From Alkaliphilus serpentinus (lineage in GTDB: Bacteria; Bacillota; Clostridia; Peptostreptococcales; Natronincolaceae): DNA of 64,000 nucleotides. Under the pieces are notes generated by a model. It made no database searches and was not told the DNA's origin. It saw nothing but the letters and a program-made list of their open reading frames with translations. Location of the stretch: positions 26,607 through 90,606 of the forward strand of contig NZ_WBZB01000039.1 in assembly GCF_009017255.1 (NCBI RefSeq), in the 5' to 3' direction. The stretch's first letter is position 1; every line of letters starts with the position of its first letter. Below are positions 42,850 to 52,935 of the stretch, one piece after another. The translations under genes and the position numbers were made by a program.

Positions 42850-43278
42850 TTAGAATTCTAATGATTCTGGTTTTTGAGCTTCATGATTATGGGTAGGTCC
42901 TGAATAAACCTTAAGCTTCTTAATCATTTGTCTACCTAATCTAGTTTTTGGAAGCATTCCTCTAATTGTATTATGAATTAGCTTCTCTGGCTTTTCTTGA
43001 ATCATTCTTCTAAAAGGAATTTGTCTCAATCCACCTGGATGGCCTGTATGATAAGTATACATTGATTGATCTAATTTTTTACCTGTTAGGTGTACTTTTT
43101 CTACATTTACGATGATAACAAAGTCACCCATATCCACATGTGGAGTATATTCAGGCTTATGCTTCCCTCTTAAAATCTTTGCTACTTCCGATGCTAGACG
43201 ACCTAAGGTTTTACCTTCAGCATCTACAACGTACCATTTTCTGTCTACTTCATTGGTCTTCGCCATGAATGTCTTCAT
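42850..43278 (-). CDS. rplM: 50S ribosomal protein L13
   Basis: L13 (142 aa) is an early-assembly protein of the large subunit. Diagnostic sequences are [32 protein letters not shown] and the C-terminal [20 protein letters not shown] precedes the ATG. It has its own promoter lying in the tail of truA and a hairpin leader. Confidence 0.98.
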   Translation of the reverse strand: MKTFMAKTNEVDRKWYVVDAEGKTLGRLASEVAKILRGKHKPEYTPHVDMGDFVIIVNVEKVHLTGKKLDQSMYTYHTGHPGGLRQIPFRRMIQEKPEKLIHNTIRGMLPKTRLGRQMIKKLKVYSGPTHNHEAQKPESLEF

Positions 43279-43327
43279 CGTTTTCCCTCCTTATACTAAT
43301 CGATTAATTTCATTAACATCTATACGT

Positions 43328-43351
43328 AAGATCCGGGGCTAGTGGATCCTT
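43328..43351 (-). promoter_or_regulatory. Candidate L13 leader hairpin
   Basis: In the rplM 5' untranslated region AAGGATCC can pair with GGATCTT, with one bulge, around a loop ACTAGCCCC. An L13 leader family that binds L13 for autoregulation is known in low-GC Gram-positives. The position and size fit, but the match to that family was not tested. Confidence 0.5.
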
Positions 43352-43367
43352 TTTTACACGCTCTATA

Positions 43368-43396
43368 ATTGTAATACAATGGGCCTAGCGTGTCAA
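43368..43396 (-). promoter_or_regulatory. Consensus promoter of rplM-rpsI
   Basis: Perfect TTGACA (43391-43396) and TACAAT (43368-43373) are 17 bp apart on the minus strand. The -35 forms part of the final Leu-Thr codons of truA, so the operon can be transcribed independently of the upstream ECF-truA genes. Confidence 0.88.
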
Positions 43397-44131
43397 GGGG
43401 TAAAATACTTTATCGAGATATAAACCTTGGGGTGGAGCTGTTGGTCCTGCCAAGTTTCTATCTCCAGTTTCTAGGGCCTCAACAATTCCTTCTAGGGGTC
43501 TCTTATTTAAACCTACCTCTATCAAGGTTCCTACCATTATTCTAACCATATTATACAAAAATCCATTCCCACTAAAGATCATCTTTACAAGATTATGATC
43601 TTCAATAAAATCAATTTTATTGATTTTTCTTACTGTATTCGTCACACTACTACCACTGGACATAAAGGCCTTAAAATCATGTTCTCCAATAAATAGCTGC
43701 GATGCTTCCTTCATTAGCTTCAAATCTAACCCCTTTGATATATGATAACTATAATTCCTTAAAAGGGGCCTTCGATTACATCCGTGGAGAACTTGATAAT
43801 AATAACGCTTTCCGATTACGCTATATCGAGAATGGAAGTCATCGGCCACATCAGTGGCTTCTAATATGCTGATATCCTCTGGTAATAGACTATTTAGGGC
43901 CAAGGGTATACGAGGAGTAGGGATAGAGGATTCTGTTAAAAAGTTGGCCACCTGACCCTTCGCATGAACCCCAGCGTCGGTTCTACCGGAGCCATTAACC
44001 TTGATATCCTCTCCAGTCACCTTCCTTAATGCTTTAACAACCTCCTCTTGTACCGTTCTTCCATTAGGCTGCTGTTGCCACCCCGAGAAATTAGTGCCAT
44101 CATATTCTATTATAATCTTTACGTTCCTCAT
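43385..44131 (-). CDS. truA: tRNA pseudouridine(38-40) synthase
   Basis: TruA isomerises uridines 38-40 of the anticodon stem-loop. The 248-aa product has IIIEYDGTNFSGWQQQ, the catalytic Asp in GSGRTDAGVHAKGQVANF and FNGFLYNMVRIMVGTL-like NGFLYNMVRI. The ATG at 44131 is preferred; a TTG eight codons upstream has no ribosome site. It follows ecfT by about 30 bp and carries the rplM promoter in its last codons. Confidence 0.96.
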   Translation of the reverse strand: MRNVKIIIEYDGTNFSGWQQQPNGRTVQEEVVKALRKVTGEDIKVNGSGRTDAGVHAKGQVANFLTESSIPTPRIPLALNSLLPEDISILEATDVADDFHSRYSVIGKRYYYQVLHGCNRRPLLRNYSYHISKGLDLKLMKEASQLFIGEHDFKAFMSSGSSVTNTVRKINKIDFIEDHNLVKMIFSGNGFLYNMVRIMVGTLIEVGLNKRPLEGIVEALETGDRNLAGPTAPPQGLYLDKVFYPLTR

Positions 44132-44161
44132 AATATCATTCCCGTCGTCTAACAATAGAAC

Positions 44162-44962
44162 TTAAAAAGAAACTCTAATATATACTAACATAGCCATAAG
44201 TAAAGTCATTATGGATAAGGCCTTATAGTCCCTACCAGTCATAATCATCTGCTTCATCCTCGTTCTGTTGGTGTCTCCCCTATAGCACCTTGCCTCCATA
44301 GCCATGGCCAGCTCGTCAGCCCTTCTAAAGGCACTAATAAACAATGGAACCAATAAAGGAACTAGGCTCTTTGCCCTGTTGATAATATTGCCACTTTCAA
44401 AATCAGCACCCCTTGCCATTTGTGCCTTCATAATCTTATCGGTTTCCTCCAATAGGGTTGGTATAAACCTTAATGCTATGGTCATCATCATGGCCAGCTC
44501 ATGGGCTGGGACACCGATCTTTTTAAAGGGCTTAAGCAAGTTTTCTATACCATCTGTTAGGATGATGGGGGATGTGGTGAGGGTTAGCATTGAGGTCCCA
44601 ACTACTAGAAACATAAGCCTTAAAGCCATAAAGGTTCCTTGATATAGGCCTTCTATTGTCACATTTAAGGGTCCAATACTAAATAGAGTTTCCCCACTGG
44701 TCATAAAAATATTAATAATAAAAGTAATAATTATAATAACTCTAAGGGGCTTTAGGCCTTTTAACATGTATTTAATTGGAATTTTGGATATATGAATGCA
44801 TGCCAAAACAAATAGTGCCAGTAGTCCATAGGTGAAAAAATTATCTACTATGAACAAACCAACAATATAAGCAAAGGTGGCTAGTATTTTTGCTCGTGGA
44901 TCCAATTGATGAATATATGAACCTGTTGGGTAATATTGACCTATGGTTATATCTTTAAGCAT
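44162..44962 (-). CDS. ecfT: Energy-coupling factor transmembrane protein
   Basis: EcfT (266 aa) is the integral scaffold linking the two ECF ATPases to substrate-binding S-components, importing vitamins. It has about six helices and the two cytoplasmic Ala-Arg-Gly coupling motifs, here [10 protein letters not shown] and the variant MEARCYRGD. It overlaps ecfA2 by 8 bp. Placement between ribosomal proteins and truA is the standard group II ECF locus. Confidence 0.95.
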   Translation of the reverse strand: MLKDITIGQYYPTGSYIHQLDPRAKILATFAYIVGLFIVDNFFTYGLLALFVLACIHISKIPIKYMLKGLKPLRVIIIITFIINIFMTSGETLFSIGPLNVTIEGLYQGTFMALRLMFLVVGTSMLTLTTSPIILTDGIENLLKPFKKIGVPAHELAMMMTIALRFIPTLLEETDKIMKAQMARGADFESGNIINRAKSLVPLLVPLFISAFRRADELAMAMEARCYRGDTNRTRMKQMIMTGRDYKALSIMTLLMAMLVYIRVSF

Positions 44963-45818
44963 TTTTTCTACCTCTTAACCATTTCATAATTTCTTCTTTT
45001 GCTTCTTCAATTGTTAGAATATCCTCTCGAAGCTGTATATTGTTTTCTTTAAGCATCTTCATTAAATAGGTAATTTGGGGTATACCCAAACCTATAGACT
45101 CCAAGGTTTCAACCTCTTTAAACACCTCTCTAGAGGTGCCTGTAAGGGCTATTTTCCCCTTATGCATAACGATTATACGATCTACCAGTCGTGCAATATC
45201 CTCCATACTATGAGATACAAGGATAACAGTGTTTTGAACCTTTTGGTGAAGGCTTTTAATTTGCTCCAGGATTTCATCCCTTCCCCGTGGATCCAAGCCA
45301 GCAGTTGGTTCATCCAGTATTAAAACTTCAGGCTTCATGGCTAAAACTCCTGCTATCGCCACCCTCCGCTTTTGTCCACCACTTAATTCAAAGGGAGATC
45401 GATCCTTCAGTTCTTCAAAGGGTAGCTTCACAAGGTCCATAGCCTCTCTAATCCTAGCTGCTATTTCATCTTCACTAAGGCCCAAATTTATGGGACCAAA
45501 GGCTATATCCTTGTAAACCGTCTCTTCAAAAAGCTGGTGCTCTGGATACTGAAAAACCAAACCGACCTTTTTTCTAATATCTCTTAGCTTAATATCCTTA
45601 CTGGTTATATCCTCACCATTTATGTAAATTTTCCCTTTAGATGGCTTCAGTAATCCATTAAGGTGTTGGGTTAATGTAGACTTACCTGAACCAGTATGGC
45701 CTATGAGGCCCACAAACTCACCAGCCTTTATTTCTAGATTAATATCATCAAGGGCTTTGGTTTCAAAGGGGCTACCTGGATTATATATATGAAACAGATT
45801 TTCTATTTTAACCGACAT
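44955..45818 (-). CDS. ecfA2: Energy-coupling factor ATPase 2
   Basis: An ATPase subunit (287 aa) of the shared vitamin importer. Walker A is GHTGSGKST, the Q-loop [11 protein letters not shown], signature LSGGQKRR and Walker [13 protein letters not shown]. The C-terminal extension that pairs with EcfA1 is present. It overlaps both neighbours (16 bp with ecfA1, 8 bp with ecfT), showing tight coupling. Confidence 0.95.
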   Translation of the reverse strand: MSVKIENLFHIYNPGSPFETKALDDINLEIKAGEFVGLIGHTGSGKSTLTQHLNGLLKPSKGKIYINGEDITSKDIKLRDIRKKVGLVFQYPEHQLFEETVYKDIAFGPINLGLSEDEIAARIREAMDLVKLPFEELKDRSPFELSGGQKRRVAIAGVLAMKPEVLILDEPTAGLDPRGRDEILEQIKSLHQKVQNTVILVSHSMEDIARLVDRIIVMHKGKIALTGTSREVFKEVETLESIGLGIPQITYLMKMLKENNIQLREDILTIEEAKEEIMKWLRGRKNA

Positions 45819-46639
45819 ATGTTCATCACCATCTCATCCACTGTTAGTATGTCATCAGGCAGGTCTATTCCAGCACTTTTTAGCTGATGGGTTAGCTCTG
45901 TTACCTGAGGTACGTCCAAGCCTAATTCCTTTAGCTTCTCTACTTGAGAAAAAACCTCTCTAGGGGTTCCCTCCAAAACGATATTACCCTCCTCCATAAC
46001 AATTACTCGGTCTGCCTCAACAGCCTCCTCCATGAAATGGGTAATATTGATGATTGTAATCCCTTCCTCTTCATTAAGCTTTTTAATAGTCTTCATAACC
46101 TCTCGCCTACCAGAAGGGTCCAGCATAGCTGTAGGTTCATCTAGGATGATACAATGGGGTTTCATAGCAATAACCCCGGCTATGGCTATCCGCTGTTTTT
46201 GCCCTCCGGATAGTAGATGAGGTGCTTTGTGGCGATATTCCTCCATATCCACTTGGCTTAAAGAGTTATTTACCCGCTCTATAATTTCAGAAGGCTTTAC
46301 TCCTAGATTTTCGGGACCAAAGGCTACATCCTCCTCCACTATCGTAGCAACGATCTGATTATCGGGGTTTTGAAATACCATGCCGGCAACCTGTCTAATA
46401 TCCCACAGATATTCTTCCTCCTTAGTATTCATCCCCTGAACCCTTACGTCCCCTTCTGAGGGCAGTAGAAGAGCATTAAGATGCTTTGCCATGGTGGACT
46501 TCCCTGAACCATTGTGGCCAATTATAGCAACAAATTCGCCCTTCTTAACCTCAAAGGAGATCTTGTTAAGGGCGATAACCTGCTTTTCGTTATTTGTATA
46601 CTCAAAGGTTACATTTTCTACTTGTATCATTTTGTCCAT
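45803..46639 (-). CDS. ecfA1: Energy-coupling factor ATPase 1
   Basis: The partner ATPase (278 aa), with Walker [11 protein letters not shown]-loop [11 protein letters not shown], signature LSGGQKQR and Walker [13 protein letters not shown]. The ATG at 46639 is chosen because GAGGTGG lies about six bases upstream; the longer frame to 46753 reads through heptamer-repeat DNA. First gene of ecfA1-ecfA2-ecfT. Confidence 0.95.
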   Translation of the reverse strand: MDKMIQVENVTFEYTNNEKQVIALNKISFEVKKGEFVAIIGHNGSGKSTMAKHLNALLLPSEGDVRVQGMNTKEEEYLWDIRQVAGMVFQNPDNQIVATIVEEDVAFGPENLGVKPSEIIERVNNSLSQVDMEEYRHKAPHLLSGGQKQRIAIAGVIAMKPHCIILDEPTAMLDPSGRREVMKTIKKLNEEEGITIINITHFMEEAVEADRVIVMEEGNIVLEGTPREVFSQVEKLKELGLDVPQVTELTHQLKSAGIDLPDDILTVDEMVMNICRLK

Positions 46640-46682
46640 AAGAAACCACCTCTTAAATACAATAAATTTAATGTAATGAGTG

Positions 46683-46877
46683 ATGTTAAATGTTGAATGT
46701 TGAATTATTGAAGCAATTTGTTTCCAAATTCCATTTAAGAATAGAAGGTCCATTAAGTCATATGCTAAGTTAATAATTCTTTTACCAACATTCTCTCCAG
46801 TTCAACAAAGCTCTTCATTCATAATTCTTCATTGCTTTTAACTATTCACTATTCGTTATTCATTATTCACTACCCTA
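46683..46877. repeat. Two heptamer-phase arrays upstream of ecfA1
   Basis: At 46683-46703 ATGTTAA, ATGTTGA and ATGTTGA run in tandem. At 46811-46838 CTCTTCA, TTCATAA, TTCTTCA and TTGCTTT follow one another, and at 46843-46877 TATTCAC, TATTCGT, TATTCAT, TATTCAC and TACCCTA continue at the same period. They occupy most of the gap between the methyltransferase gene and ecfA1. Confidence 0.75.
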
Positions 46878-47486
46878 TTGCTCCGCTTTAATGGCCTGCA
46901 ATATATAATACCCAGCTTTTTTACTCTTAATTGTACAGTTACCGAAAATGGACTCCATTTTTTTTATAGAGCTAGGAGCACCTTGTTTCTTTTGAATTAC
47001 AGAGTACAAACTCCCGCCTGGTGTAAGGTGCTTAGATGCGCCTTCATAGATGGAAAAAACTATATCCTTACCGGCTCGTATAGGTGGATTGGTAAGTACA
47101 AAGTTAAATTTGCCTGTTATCTTCTCAAATCCATCAGATTTTAGTATTTCAACTTTGTTTTTAATTTTATTGATCTTTACATTCTCTTCTGATAATTCAA
47201 GGGCTCTTTCATTAATATCTGCCATTGTAATCTGTATATCTGGGAAAAATTTCGCTAGTGTTATCCCAATGGGTCCATATCCACAGCCTATATCTAGTAA
47301 TCCACCTGAAATGTCCTCATGACTTTCTAAAAACCATTCAATCAGATGCCTGGAACCGAAATCAATTTGACTCTTAGAGAAAACTGCATTGCTTGTTAGA
47401 AAGGTTAGTTTTGTACCTTTAACGTGATACTCGATATTTTGAATTACTTTTTCAGTAGCAGATTTACTTGTGTAATAATGCTCCAT
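46875..47486 (-). CDS. Class I SAM-dependent methyltransferase, RsmC/YbxB-like
   Basis: A 203-aa methyltransferase whose start MEHYYTSKSATE resembles YbxB. Motif I is LLDIGCGYGPIGI, motif II acidic residue in TMADINERAL and motif IV the NPPIRAGK signature of N2-guanine or N6-adenine rRNA methylases. The second of two adjacent ATGs (47486) is taken by family resemblance; an ATG at 47507 is possible. It sits between rplQ and ecfA1, where most Clostridia have nothing, whereas ybxB relatives usually lie near rpoB. Confidence 0.85.
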   Translation of the reverse strand: MEHYYTSKSATEKVIQNIEYHVKGTKLTFLTSNAVFSKSQIDFGSRHLIEWFLESHEDISGGLLDIGCGYGPIGITLAKFFPDIQITMADINERALELSEENVKINKIKNKVEILKSDGFEKITGKFNFVLTNPPIRAGKDIVFSIYEGASKHLTPGGSLYSVIQKKQGAPSSIKKMESIFGNCTIKSKKAGYYILQAIKAEQ

Positions 47487-47763
47487 CATAATCACCAGAT
47501 CTTTCATTTTAATTCCATCAGATTAACAAGATTTATACTAACAGTATCACAAAATGAAATTGAATTAATACATTTATTATACTAAAGATTTGAGTACTTG
47601 TCATAGTATAAGGGAGAAAATTCTTCCTCCAATAGGAGTAAGAACAGAGAAAACCCCTCCTAGATCCTCAAATAAGCTTTAGGAGTTAGGGTGTGACTTC
47701 TGAAGTATTAAGTAAACTGGAATAGGATAAAAGGGCTGTATTGTCTTGGATTTACATTAAACA
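47487..47763. other. Intergenic region after rplQ
   Basis: About 280 bp with no gene. Imperfect complementary segments (CTCCTA near 47665 and TAGGAG near 47691) could form a weak hairpin; a promoter for the methyltransferase is expected here but not convincingly seen. Confidence 0.3.
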
Positions 47764-47797
47764 ATAAAACAGGGACTAAGCACAACACTTAATCCCT
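47764..47797 (-). terminator. Terminator of the ribosomal super-operon
   Basis: AGGGATTAAG pairs with CTTAGTCCCT on the minus strand, followed by a T-rich tract, about 10 bp after the rplQ stop. Confidence 0.85.
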
Positions 47798-47806
47798 CCC
47801 ATCTAT

Positions 47807-48145
47807 TTAAACTAGTTCAATTATTACAACTTCAGCTGCGTCTCCTCTACGAGGACCAAGCTTCATGATACGGGTATAGCCGCCGTTTGTTTCTTTATAT
47901 TTAGGTGCTATTTCATCAAAAAGATTTTTAACAACAGTTTCGTCAGTCATGTAAGAAAGTACTTGTCTTCTTGCATGAAGGTCGCCTCTTTTTGCGAGGG
48001 TGATCATTTTCTCAGCAAACTTTCTGGTTTCCTTAGCTCTTGCTTCTGTTGTTTCTATTCTACCATGCTTAATTAGGCTGGTTACAAGGTTTCTTAACAT
48101 TAAGTTTCTATGTGCAGAATCCCGACCTAACTTACGATACACCAT
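47807..48145 (-). CDS. rplQ: 50S ribosomal protein L17
   Basis: L17 (112 aa) lies near the exit tunnel. It begins [20 protein letters not shown] and ends [20 protein letters not shown], both invariant. It is the last gene of the alpha segment and is followed by a strong hairpin terminator. Confidence 0.98.
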   Translation of the reverse strand: MVYRKLGRDSAHRNLMLRNLVTSLIKHGRIETTEARAKETRKFAEKMITLAKRGDLHARRQVLSYMTDETVVKNLFDEIAPKYKETNGGYTRIMKLGPRRGDAAEVVIIELV

Positions 48146-48170
48146 GTCGATCCCTCCTTACCTTCTTTAA

Positions 48171-49118
48171 TTACTCCTCACTGGGTCTTAAGCCTAAGCC
48201 AAGTTCAGCCAGCTTCTTTTGCACCTCTTCAAGAGATTTCTTTCCAAGGTTTCTTACCTTCATCATATCTTCTTCAGATTTTAGGGTAAGCTCTTCTACA
48301 GTATTAATTCCTGCCCTCTTTAAGCAGTTATAAGACCTTACGGATAGATCCAATTCCTCGATGGTCATTTCTAGGACCTTTTCCTTCTTGTCCTCTTCCT
48401 TTTGAACCATTATTTCTACATCATTAACATGCTCTGTCAATGTTATGAAGAGATTTAAATGCTCATTCATAATTTTAGCTGCTAAAGAAATCGCTTCATC
48501 AGGCTTTATACTTCCATCAGTAAAGACTTCAATAACAAGTTTATCATAGTCAGTTACTTGACCAACTCTAGTATTTTCAACAGCATAGCTAACCTTCTTC
48601 ACTGGTGTAAATATAGAGTCTACTGGAATGATACCGATAGGCATACCAGACAGCTTGTTGTTTTCAGCAGAAACGTAACCCCGACCATTTGTGATATATA
48701 TCTCCATATTAAATCTTGCATCGCTATCTATGGTTGCTATATATAAGTCAGGATTCAAGATTTCAACATCAGCATCGGCAATAATGTCACCGGCGGTAAT
48801 GGCTCCTTCTCCCTCTGCCTCAATGCGAACTGTTTTGGGTTCATTGCCATGAAGCTTTATAGATAGATCCTTTAGGTTTAAAATGATTTCTGTAACGTCT
48901 TCCTTTACTCCTGGAATTGTTGAAAACTCATGTAGGACTCCGTCTATCTTAACGGAGGTTACAGCTGCTCCTGGAAGGGAGGATAACATAATTCTTCTTA
49001 GGGAATTTCCTAAGGTTGTACCGTATCCCCTTTCTAAGGGCTCCACTACAAACTTCCCATAGGTATTGTCCTCACTTATTTCAACTACTTCCACTCTAGG
49101 CTTTTCCATTTCTATCAT
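48171..49118 (-). CDS. rpoA: RNA polymerase alpha subunit
   Basis: Alpha (315 aa) dimerises to nucleate RNA polymerase assembly and contacts UP elements and activators. The N-terminal domain carries [20 protein letters not shown] and [10 protein letters not shown]. The C-terminal domain starts near residue 250 with the [17 protein letters not shown] block and [19 protein letters not shown] precedes the ATG. Gene order rpsD-rpoA-rplQ is standard. Confidence 0.98.
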   Translation of the reverse strand: MIEMEKPRVEVVEISEDNTYGKFVVEPLERGYGTTLGNSLRRIMLSSLPGAAVTSVKIDGVLHEFSTIPGVKEDVTEIILNLKDLSIKLHGNEPKTVRIEAEGEGAITAGDIIADADVEILNPDLYIATIDSDARFNMEIYITNGRGYVSAENNKLSGMPIGIIPVDSIFTPVKKVSYAVENTRVGQVTDYDKLVIEVFTDGSIKPDEAISLAAKIMNEHLNLFITLTEHVNDVEIMVQKEEDKKEKVLEMTIEELDLSVRSYNCLKRAGINTVEELTLKSEEDMMKVRNLGKKSLEEVQKKLAELGLGLRPSEE

Positions 49119-49182
49119 ATACTATAAACCCTCCTTTAATTCTATTCGCTATTATAACGAGGGTAACTGATTCCAATTGATG

Positions 49183-49806
49183 TTATCTAGAATATAACTC
49201 TACGATTAGATTTTCTGCAATTGGTAGGTCTATATCTTCTCTTGAAGGCAGTGAAACAATTTTTCCCTCTAATTTTTCTATATCAACAGTTAACCAGTTT
49301 GGTACTGTACCATTGAAGGTCTCTGCTAAGGCCTTGAACTTCTCTGAGCTTCTAGACTTTTCTCTAACTGCTATGGTATCTCCTACACTAACTAGGTAAG
49401 AAGGTATATCTACTTTTTTACCGTTTACTGTAAAGTGTCCATGAACAACTAGCTGACGAGCTTCTGCTCTAGAGCTTCCAAGTCCCAATCTATAAACAAC
49501 ATTGTCTAAACGGGATTCTAATATTCTTAGAAGATTATCTCCTGTTATTCCCTGTTGTCTATCAGCCATTTCAAAGTACTTTCTAAATTGGGTTTCTAGT
49601 ACACCATAGAATCTCTTTGCTTTTTGCTTTTCTCTAAGCTGAGTTCCATAGTTGGATAGCTTTTTACGGCTTAAGCCGTGCTGTCCTGGTGGTACATTTC
49701 TCTTAGTTATTGCACATTTATCTGTATAGCATCTATCGCCCTTTAAATAAAGCTTCATGCCTTCACGACGACATAATCTACATACCGCTTCTGTATATCT
49801 AGCCAT
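49183..49806 (-). CDS. rpsD: 30S ribosomal protein S4 (zinc-type)
   Basis: S4 (207 aa) initiates assembly of the 30S body. The N-terminal CRLCRREG and CYTDKC provide the four Cys of the zinc-containing form. The S4 RNA-binding domain ([20 protein letters not shown], then [13 protein letters not shown]) follows. Unlike B. subtilis, where rpsD is separate, it stays inside the alpha operon here. Confidence 0.98.
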   Translation of the reverse strand: MARYTEAVCRLCRREGMKLYLKGDRCYTDKCAITKRNVPPGQHGLSRKKLSNYGTQLREKQKAKRFYGVLETQFRKYFEMADRQQGITGDNLLRILESRLDNVVYRLGLGSSRAEARQLVVHGHFTVNGKKVDIPSYLVSVGDTIAVREKSRSSEKFKALAETFNGTVPNWLTVDIEKLEGKIVSLPSREDIDLPIAENLIVELYSR

Positions 49807-49828
49807 TTATTACACCTCCTAATCCTAA

Positions 49829-50227
49829 TTAAACTCTTCTGCGCTTTGGTGGTCTACAACCGTTATGGGGTATTGGAGTAACGTCCTTAATTGAACTTAC
49901 TTCTAATCCAGTTGCTTGTAAAGATCTAATTGCAGCTTCTCTTCCTGCCCCTGGACCCTTTACAAATACCTCAACAGTTTTTAAGCCATGCTCCATTGCT
50001 GATTTAGCAGCTGTTTCTGCAGCCATTTGGGCAGCAAAAGGAGTAGATTTCCTGGAGCCTTTAAAGCCCAGTTGACCGGCGCTGGCCCACGCAATAGTAT
50101 TACCTTGCATGTCAGTTAATGTGATTATTGAATTATTGAAGGTTGATTGAATATGGGCTTGACCACGCTCTATATTCTTACGTTCTTTTCTTCTACGAAC
50201 GGTTTTCTTCTTTGCTACTTTTGCCAT
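49829..50227 (-). CDS. rpsK: 30S ribosomal protein S11
   Basis: S11 (132 aa) forms part of the platform near the mRNA exit. [34 protein letters not shown] and the end [13 protein letters not shown] are diagnostic. The basic N-terminal tail is slightly extended. It is 22 bp downstream of rpsM. Confidence 0.98.
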   Translation of the reverse strand: MAKVAKKKTVRRRKERKNIERGQAHIQSTFNNSIITLTDMQGNTIAWASAGQLGFKGSRKSTPFAAQMAAETAAKSAMEHGLKTVEVFVKGPGAGREAAIRSLQATGLEVSSIKDVTPIPHNGCRPPKRRRV

Positions 50228-50249
50228 CTTTTAAATCCCTCCTTACCCA

Positions 50250-50621
50250 TTATTTTTTCTTCTTACGACCAACTGTTTTCTTTGGACCCTTACGTGTTCT
50301 AGCATTCGTCTTGGTTTTTTGTCCTCTAACAGGTAAGCCTTTGATATGTCTGATTCCTCTATAGCATCTAATTTCCTTTAATCGCTTAATATTTAAAGCT
50401 ACTTCTCTTCTTAAGTCACCTTCAACTTGATATTTAGCGTCAATAACCTTTCTAAGATTATTGATTTCCTCTTCTGTTAAGTCCTTGATTCTTGTATCAG
50501 GATTAATTCCGGCAGCAGCTAAGATATCATTTGATGTTTTTCTTCCTATACCAAATATATAAGTCAAACCAATTTCTACTCTTTTGTCCCTTGGTAAGTC
50601 TACACCAGCAATTCTGGCCAT
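50250..50621 (-). CDS. rpsM: 30S ribosomal protein S13
   Basis: S13 (123 aa) at the 30S head contacts L5 in bridge B1b. It begins [20 protein letters not shown] and has [15 protein letters not shown] with the basic tail [10 protein letters not shown]. The 186-bp gap between rpmJ and rpsM is longer than others in the cluster and contains A/T-rich hexamers that could be an internal promoter. Confidence 0.98.
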   Translation of the reverse strand: MARIAGVDLPRDKRVEIGLTYIFGIGRKTSNDILAAAGINPDTRIKDLTEEEINNLRKVIDAKYQVEGDLRREVALNIKRLKEIRCYRGIRHIKGLPVRGQKTKTNARTRKGPKKTVGRKKKK

Positions 50622-50806
50622 ATAGCTTTACACCTCCTAAATTCACTTTACATCGTTATTAAAACAACTTTTTTACACTATTAAAATAGTATTTATTTAC
50701 ATTAATTTATGGAATCAGTATATCTGATCAGCCGCACCATAAACTAATTATCACAATATTATATTATATCACTATACCTTTAAGATTTCTAGTGGTATTT
50801 AGGATT

Positions 50807-50920
50807 TTATCCTTGTTTTTGCTTATGCTTTGGGTTTTCACAAATGATCATTACCCTACCTTTTCGCTTAATAATTTTACATTTTTCGCAAATAGGCTTT
50901 ACAGATGGTCTTACTTTCAT
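50807..50920 (-). CDS. rpmJ: 50S ribosomal protein L36
   Basis: A 37-aa protein, too short for many gene finders. It begins [14 protein letters not shown] and has the zinc ligands Cys11, Cys14, Cys27 and His32 (ICENPKH), i.e. the zinc-binding form. GAGGG precedes the ATG at 50920. It lies between infA and rpsM as in nearly all Firmicutes. Confidence 0.97.
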   Translation of the reverse strand: MKVRPSVKPICEKCKIIKRKGRVMIICENPKHKQKQG

Positions 50921-50937
50921 TGATTTTCCCTCCTCAA

Positions 50938-51156
50938 CTACTTCTTTCTCCAGGTTATTCTACCACGGGTTAAATCGTATGGAGATAGCTCAACGGTAAC
51001 CTTATCTCCTGGTAATATTCTGATGAAATTCATTCGTAACTTGCCTGATATATGTGCTAAGATTTCATGCCCATTTTCAAGCTGTACTATAAACATAGCA
51101 TTGGGTAGGGCCTCCTTAACGGTTCCCTCTACCTCAATAACATCCTGCTTTGACAT
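50938..51156 (-). CDS. infA: Translation initiation factor IF-1
   Basis: IF-1 (72 aa) is an OB-fold protein that binds the A site during initiation. [20 protein letters not shown] and [20 protein letters not shown] are diagnostic. It follows the KOW gene by 17 bp. Confidence 0.98.
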   Translation of the reverse strand: MSKQDVIEVEGTVKEALPNAMFIVQLENGHEILAHISGKLRMNFIRILPGDKVTVELSPYDLTRGRITWRKK

Positions 51157-51173
51157 ATGGCAATCAAACCTCC

Positions 51174-51458
51174 TTAATCCCGGGACCTTACTCCCAATCT
51201 CTCTAGCTCTCTACGTATAAAGGCATTGTTAATCTTCACCTGTCCCACGATACGTTGTCTGATCTCATGGGAAATGATATTAAATTTTGCCAGGTGCTTG
51301 ATTTTCTTTTTCTTAGGACTTTCTATTCTTCTAAGATCCCCATCGGCAATAAGTAGGTGCTGATCATCTACTATGCCAACTACTACGAAGACTTTATCCT
51401 GATCTCTGCCTTTAATCGAGCGAACTACTTGACCTATACTAAAATCACCAATTTCCAC
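51174..51458 (-). CDS. KOW-domain RNA-binding protein (L14e-like)
   Basis: A 94-aa protein found between map and infA in many Clostridia. The N-terminal KOW/SH3 barrel ([20 protein letters not shown]) resembles eukaryotic/archaeal L14e. The remainder, ending [14 protein letters not shown], is helical. It probably binds ribosomal or other RNA; its exact role is unproven. Its presence here is a useful taxonomic marker. Confidence 0.9.
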   Translation of the reverse strand: MEIGDFSIGQVVRSIKGRDQDKVFVVVGIVDDQHLLIADGDLRRIESPKKKKIKHLAKFNIISHEIRQRIVGQVKINNAFIRRELERLGVRSRD

Positions 51459-51480
51459 ATTGTCACCTCATTTACCTGAA

Positions 51481-52227
51481 TTATACTGATGTAAGAATCA
51501 CAGGCTCTTCTTTGGTAACTGTAACTGTATGTTCATAATGGGCAGAATACTCTCCATCTTGGGTTACTACTGTCCATCCATCTGTTAATACCCTCACATC
51601 ATAGGTTCCCATGTTTATCATCGGTTCTATGGCTAAGACCATACCTTCCTTTAATCTAGGACCCTTACCTGGAGGGCCATAGTTTGGTATTTGAGGTTCT
51701 TCGTGCATTTTTGTGCCGATGCCATGTCCAACATAGTTTCTAACAACAGAAAATCCACGTTCCTCTACATATGCCTGAATAGCATGAGAGATATCAGATA
51801 ATCGATAGCCTTCTCTTGCAAATTTGATGCCTTGATAAAAGCTTTCTCTAGTAACATCGATTAATTGTTGTGCCCTAGGGCTTATATTTCCAACGGCATG
51901 GGTTTTTGCTGCATCCCCATAGTAGCCCTTTAAGAGTACACCAATATCTATACTAATAATATCGCCATCTTCCAATGTTTTTAATCCTGGTATCCCATGA
52001 ACCACTTGGTGATTGATTGATGTACAAATGTTTGCGGGGAAACCGCCATAGCCCTTGAAGGCTGGGATGGCACCCCTTTTTAGAATATAGGCTTCAGCAA
52101 TTTCATCTAGTTCCTTTGTTGTAATCCCTGGTTTAATGGCACTTTTCAGCAATTCATGAGTTTCAGCAACTATTAAGCCAGCTTCTCGCATGATTTGTAT
52201 TTCCTGTTGAGATTTTAAATAAATCAT
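51481..52227 (-). CDS. map: Methionine aminopeptidase, type I
   Basis: Map removes the initiator Met from nascent proteins. The 248-aa product has metal ligands in [32 protein letters not shown] and the terminal [13 protein letters not shown]. No N-terminal zinc finger is present. The stop and the adk stop/start junction (TAATG) overlap by one base with adk upstream. Confidence 0.97.
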   Translation of the reverse strand: MIYLKSQQEIQIMREAGLIVAETHELLKSAIKPGITTKELDEIAEAYILKRGAIPAFKGYGGFPANICTSINHQVVHGIPGLKTLEDGDIISIDIGVLLKGYYGDAAKTHAVGNISPRAQQLIDVTRESFYQGIKFAREGYRLSDISHAIQAYVEERGFSVVRNYVGHGIGTKMHEEPQIPNYGPPGKGPRLKEGMVLAIEPMINMGTYDVRVLTDGWTVVTQDGEYSAHYEHTVTVTKEEPVILTSV

Positions 52228-52877
52228 TACAGGTCTCCCCTTAGGACTCCAACAACATCCCTAAAGACCTTGTCTATATCCTGCTGACCATCGATTACGG
52301 TGAGTTTGTTTTTGTTTTGGTAATACTCTATCAAGGGTAATGTTTCCTTCAAATATACTTCAATTCGTCTAGTGACTGTTGCTTCATTGTCATCATCCCT
52401 TTGATACAAGGATCCACCACATTTTTCACAGATATCACCTTTGGCTGAAGGATTATAGCTTATATGGTAGGTTGCCCCACACTCTTTGCAAATCCTTCTT
52501 CCGACAGCCCGATCAATTAATATTTCCTTATCTACCTCAATGTTGATTACTCGATCTAACTCCATAGACATATTCTTTAAAGCAATATCTAAAGCCTCTG
52601 CCTGGGGTACTGTTCTTGGAAATCCATCCAGTAAAAAGCCGTTAAGGCAATCATCCTTCTTTAAACGATCTTCAACTATTGCTACTACGATTTCATCGGG
52701 CACCAATAGTCCCTGGTCCATAAAGGACTTTGCCTTCTTTCCTAGCTCAGTTCCTTCTTTTATATTGTACCGGAATATATCTCCTGTAGATATATGGGGT
52801 ATGTTGAAATGTTCTGAAATGGCCACCGCTTGAGTACCTTTACCGGCTCCAGGGGGACCCATTAATATAATTCTCAT
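52227..52877 (-). CDS. adk: Adenylate kinase (zinc-lid type)
   Basis: Adk (216 aa) interconverts ATP plus AMP and two ADP. The P-loop is [10 protein letters not shown], the AMP site includes STGDIF and GFPRTVPQA, and the lid has paired Cys (CKECG and CEKCG), showing a structural zinc typical of Gram-positive enzymes. Coupled to map through a one-base overlap. Confidence 0.98.
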   Translation of the reverse strand: MRIILMGPPGAGKGTQAVAISEHFNIPHISTGDIFRYNIKEGTELGKKAKSFMDQGLLVPDEIVVAIVEDRLKKDDCLNGFLLDGFPRTVPQAEALDIALKNMSMELDRVINIEVDKEILIDRAVGRRICKECGATYHISYNPSAKGDICEKCGGSLYQRDDDNEATVTRRIEVYLKETLPLIEYYQNKNKLTVIDGQQDIDKVFRDVVGVLRGDL

Positions 52878-52935
52878 ATAACCATCTCCCGGTATGAAAG
52901 ATTAGGTCATGGGGTTTAACCCCATGATGCCTGTT

